DNA of 64,000 nucleotides, from positions 62,001-126,000 of the forward strand of contig NZ_JAMZCU010000006.1 of assembly GCF_024273195.1 (NCBI RefSeq), written 5' to 3'. Every line of letters begins with the position of its first letter. Position 1 is the first letter of the stretch. Below are positions 63,453 through 64,000 of the stretch, piece by piece. Position numbers and translations under genes: made by a program. A model generated the notes under the pieces. It was given only the letters and a program-made list of their open reading frames with translations, did no database searches and was not told where the DNA came from. Source of the DNA: Devosia ureilytica. Lineage in GTDB: Bacteria; Pseudomonadota; Alphaproteobacteria; Rhizobiales; Devosiaceae.

Positions 63453-64000
63453 TCAAAAGAGACTTTCCTGAGAACCGTTATCCGGGCCTGATCGGCTCGG
63501 CTTGCGGCGCAGTGCCGGGGCGCCCGCCACCACAACGCCCACTTCGCCATCGGCAAAAGTCAGGTTCAGCGCATCGCCGGGCCGCGCATTGGCCTGGCTG
63601 CTGATCACATTGCCGGCCTCGTCCTGCACCAGCGCATAGCCCCGTGCCAAGACATTGCGATAACTCAGGGTTTCCAGAAGCTTGCCCAATTGCCCCAATT
63701 GCTGGCGGCGTCCAAGGGTCAGCTGGCTGCCGGCCTGGCCCAAGCGCTGGTCCAGCGGCGACAACTGGCCCCGGGCATGGCGCAGCTCGGCGCGCAACGG
63801 CTGGGCGGAGAGCCGCGGCAACAGCCGGGCGAGGGCAGTCTGCTTGCGTTCCAGCGAGGTTGCGACGGCCCCCGGCAGGCGGCGCGAGGCGGGATCGAAG
63901 GTAAGGCGCGCCCGTTCGACGGTTTTGACGAGACCCGACTGCCCCCGGCGCCCCAGATTGATGAGACGCTCGCCCAATTCGGCGTGGCGCTGACGCACCA
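63453..64000 (-). CDS. xseA: Exodeoxyribonuclease VII large subunit (partial, N-terminus outside window)
   Basis: C-terminal ~182 residues. The long Arg/Leu/Gln-rich helix (ERARLTFDPASRRLPGAVA, HARGQLSPLDQRLGQAGSQL) is the coiled-coil that binds XseB subunits. It ends with the conserved YRNVLARGYALVQDEAGNVI and ADGEVGVVV. XseA-XseB degrades single-stranded DNA. The nuclease domain lies beyond the window end. Upstream of DUF2093 on the same strand. Confidence 0.93.
   Translation of the reverse strand, partial: VRQRHAELGERLINLGRRGQSGLVKTVERARLTFDPASRRLPGAVATSLERKQTALARLLPRLSAQPLRAELRHARGQLSPLDQRLGQAGSQLTLGRRQQLGQLGKLLETLSYRNVLARGYALVQDEAGNVISSQANARPGDALNLTFADGEVGVVVAGAPALRRKPSRSGPDNGSQESLF

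Overview
The window is high-GC, densely coded bacterial chromosome with short intergenic gaps and many stop/start overlaps. Gene content points to an alphaproteobacterium of the order Hyphomicrobiales, probably Devosia-like (inference from gene content and order, not from a search). Supporting signs are groES-groEL under a CIRCE operator, the aerobic (CobN-type) cobalamin route, the ribF-ileS-lspA string, class-3 (plant-type) GshA, a zwf-pgl-edd operon, and the small families DUF2093 and DUF4170. I see no tRNA, rRNA, CRISPR array, transposase, integrase or prophage gene.

Layout. 1-1.7 kb: groEL (cut by the window edge) and groES, minus strand, with a promoter and a perfect CIRCE. 1.7-3.7 kb: small proteins and a drug/metabolite exporter. 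3.7-11 kb: a repeat-bearing gap, a sigma-54 activator divergent from a ROK regulator, a degenerate EAL protein and a chemoreceptor. 11-19.9 kb: a housekeeping plus-strand run (HAD hydrolase, ribF, ileS, lspA, lipoprotein, an rluB-type pseudouridine synthase with a very long basic tail, rsmD). 19.9-23 kb: zinc uptake, with zur-znuB-znuC divergent from znuA across two Zur-like operators. 24.4-40.1 kb: a cobalamin region. A riboswitch leads cbtB-cbtA-cobW-cobN-cobO. A second, reduced cobalamin-riboswitch-like leader precedes cobE. Then come cobK, cobA-cobB-cobQ-cobD, and cobP on the opposite strand. 40.4-45.5 kb: a BadF-type sugar kinase followed by zwf-pgl-edd (Entner-Doudoroff). 45.4-47.7 kb: two divergent citrate-synthase-family genes, one with an N-terminal helix-turn-helix, separated by a perfect 26-bp palindrome. 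47.7-64 kb: mutL, a membrane alpha/beta hydrolase, tadA, a small membrane protein plus HTH module, an oxidoreductase, a patatin-like hydrolase, purD, gshA, rsmE, ubiA, cysQ-like, DUF4170, an LpxB-like glycosyltransferase, DUF2093 and xseA (cut by the window edge).

How it works together. Cobalt entry (CbtAB), metal handling (CobW), insertion (CobN), adenosylation (CobO), amidation (CobB, CobQ), aminopropanol attachment (CobD) and activation (CobP) are all here. The middle ring-methylation genes and CobS/CobT are not, so they must lie elsewhere if the pathway is complete. Zinc uptake is self-contained and autoregulated.

The most unusual object is cobN at 26950-31383. The reading frame is open, but it carries at least five GC-rich palindromic repeats and a complete-looking DUF559 endonuclease-like domain between two conserved CobN segments. 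This looks like a repeat-associated nuclease cassette that landed in frame inside an essential-looking biosynthetic gene. Related palindromes occur between genes across the window. Other points worth attention are the HTH-citrate synthase with its palindrome, the compact second cobalamin leader with a hairpin over the Shine-Dalgarno, the catalytically degenerate EAL protein and the repeat tail of the pseudouridine synthase.
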